A stretch of 64,000 nucleotides of DNA from Actinoplanes sp. DH11 (GTDB taxonomy: Bacteria; Actinomycetota; Actinomycetes; Mycobacteriales; Micromonosporaceae), in the NCBI RefSeq assembly GCF_020873875.1, contig NZ_JAHWGU010000004.1:124001-188000 (forward strand), written 5' to 3'. Of the stretch, positions 63,694 to 64,000 are shown one piece after another (positions within the stretch are counted from its first letter, which is position 1; each line of letters starts with the position of its first letter). The notes under the pieces were generated by a model. That model was not told the DNA's origin. It searched no databases and saw nothing but the letters and a program-made list of their open reading frames with translations. The translations under genes and the position numbers were made by a program.

Positions 63694-64000
63694 TCAGCTG
63701 CAGCCGGAGGTGGAGCCGCAGCCCTCGCAGACGTAGCAGCTGCCCGCGCGGCGCATCTTGGTGCCGCAGGTGAAGCAGAGCGGCGCGTCGGCGGCGTGGC
63801 CGGTGACGATTTCCAGGAGCTCGGTCGAGGAGCCGGCGGTGACCGGTGCCTCGGCGGGCGTGGCGGGCTTCGTCGCCTCGGGCGCGGGTGCGGCCGGGGT
63901 GGTGGCGGCCACCGGGGCGGACGCGGCCATGCCGGCCAGGTCCACGCCGCCGGCTTCGGCGGCCATCTCGGCCTGTGCCTGGGCGGTACGCTCGGCGGCC
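63694..64000 (-). CDS. nrdJ: vitamin B12-dependent ribonucleotide reductase, C-terminal part (cut by window edge)
   Basis: Only the last 102 codons or so are in the window. They encode AERTAQAQAEMAAEAGGVDL, an Ala/Pro/Thr linker, and the C-terminal redox/zinc domain with CFTCGTKM, CYVCEGCGS and a terminal GCS. This cysteine pattern is typical of class II adenosylcobalamin-dependent reductases, which make deoxynucleotides with or without oxygen. The rest lies beyond the right edge. Confidence 0.9.
   Translation of the reverse strand, partial: AAERTAQAQAEMAAEAGGVDLAGMAASAPVAATTPAAPAPEATKPATPAEAPVTAGSSTELLEIVTGHAADAPLCFTCGTKMRRAGSCYVCEGCGSTSGCS

Overview
The window is a contiguous piece of a high-GC actinobacterial chromosome. 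The gene set points to a motile, sporangium-forming member of the Micromonosporaceae, most likely Actinoplanes or a close relative: the coproporphyrin haem pathway (hemE-hemY-hemQ), HrdB-type sigma factors, many small actinobacterial DUF families (3000, 3039, 3093, 3099, 3159, 3710, 4193), a Spo0M homologue and a complete chemotaxis operon. This genus assignment is inference; there is no rRNA here. I see no tRNA or rRNA genes, CRISPR array, prophage or intact insertion sequence. Both ends are cut: the right edge cuts the B12-dependent ribonucleotide reductase (nrdJ) and the left edge may hold the tail of a gene.

Layout. 1-770: gene-free, with a composite hairpin repeat element. 770-4004: haem operon (minus strand). 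4086-7213: DUF3000, an HtrA-like protease and RNase D. 7339-10592: thiolase plus the fused hydratase/dehydrogenase of fatty-acid beta-oxidation. 10713-17736: a repeat-rich membrane protein, a two-component system and three tandem membrane-anchored beta-propellers. 17784-20798: dxs diverging from folD, with a ZTP riboswitch in front of folD. 20799-21198: second copy of the composite hairpin element. 21199-26140: RNA methyltransferase, KimA-like permease and two TrkA-type RCK proteins, probably a potassium module. 26137-32168: small conserved actinobacterial families with dut, a LytR_C protein and an inositol monophosphatase. 32445-34010: principal sigma factor. 34258-41056: small regulators, an XPB-like helicase, a TRIC channel, pseudouridine catabolism (psuG-psuK) and an HhH-GPD protein. 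41156-41994: a toxin-antitoxin-like pair. 42018-53453: a twelve-gene chemotaxis operon. 53679-61222: dtd, spo0M, a second sigma factor, a fused acetyltransferase/acyl-CoA synthetase with an AcuC deacetylase, and an IdeR regulator. 61223-61874: tandem repeats and a third copy of the 77-bp palindrome. 61875-64000: HTH/hydrolase pair, a small membrane protein and the nrdJ end.

The most unusual material is of two kinds. First, a dispersed composite intergenic element: a GC-rich tail at a gene's stop codon, a 26-bp-stem hairpin whose arms differ between copies but keep pairing, a partly conserved spacer, and a 77-bp palindrome. It is found after hemQ and after folD in the same order relative to the gene, and the palindrome occurs alone at a third site. 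Second, the chemotaxis operon: its first receptor has no membrane segment and two signalling tips exactly 300 residues apart, and it is followed by a protein made of three CheW domains. This resembles the double-signalling-domain receptors of cytoplasmic chemoreceptor arrays. A 201-bp tract that is identical between the two sigma-factor genes 22.5 kb apart points to gene conversion.
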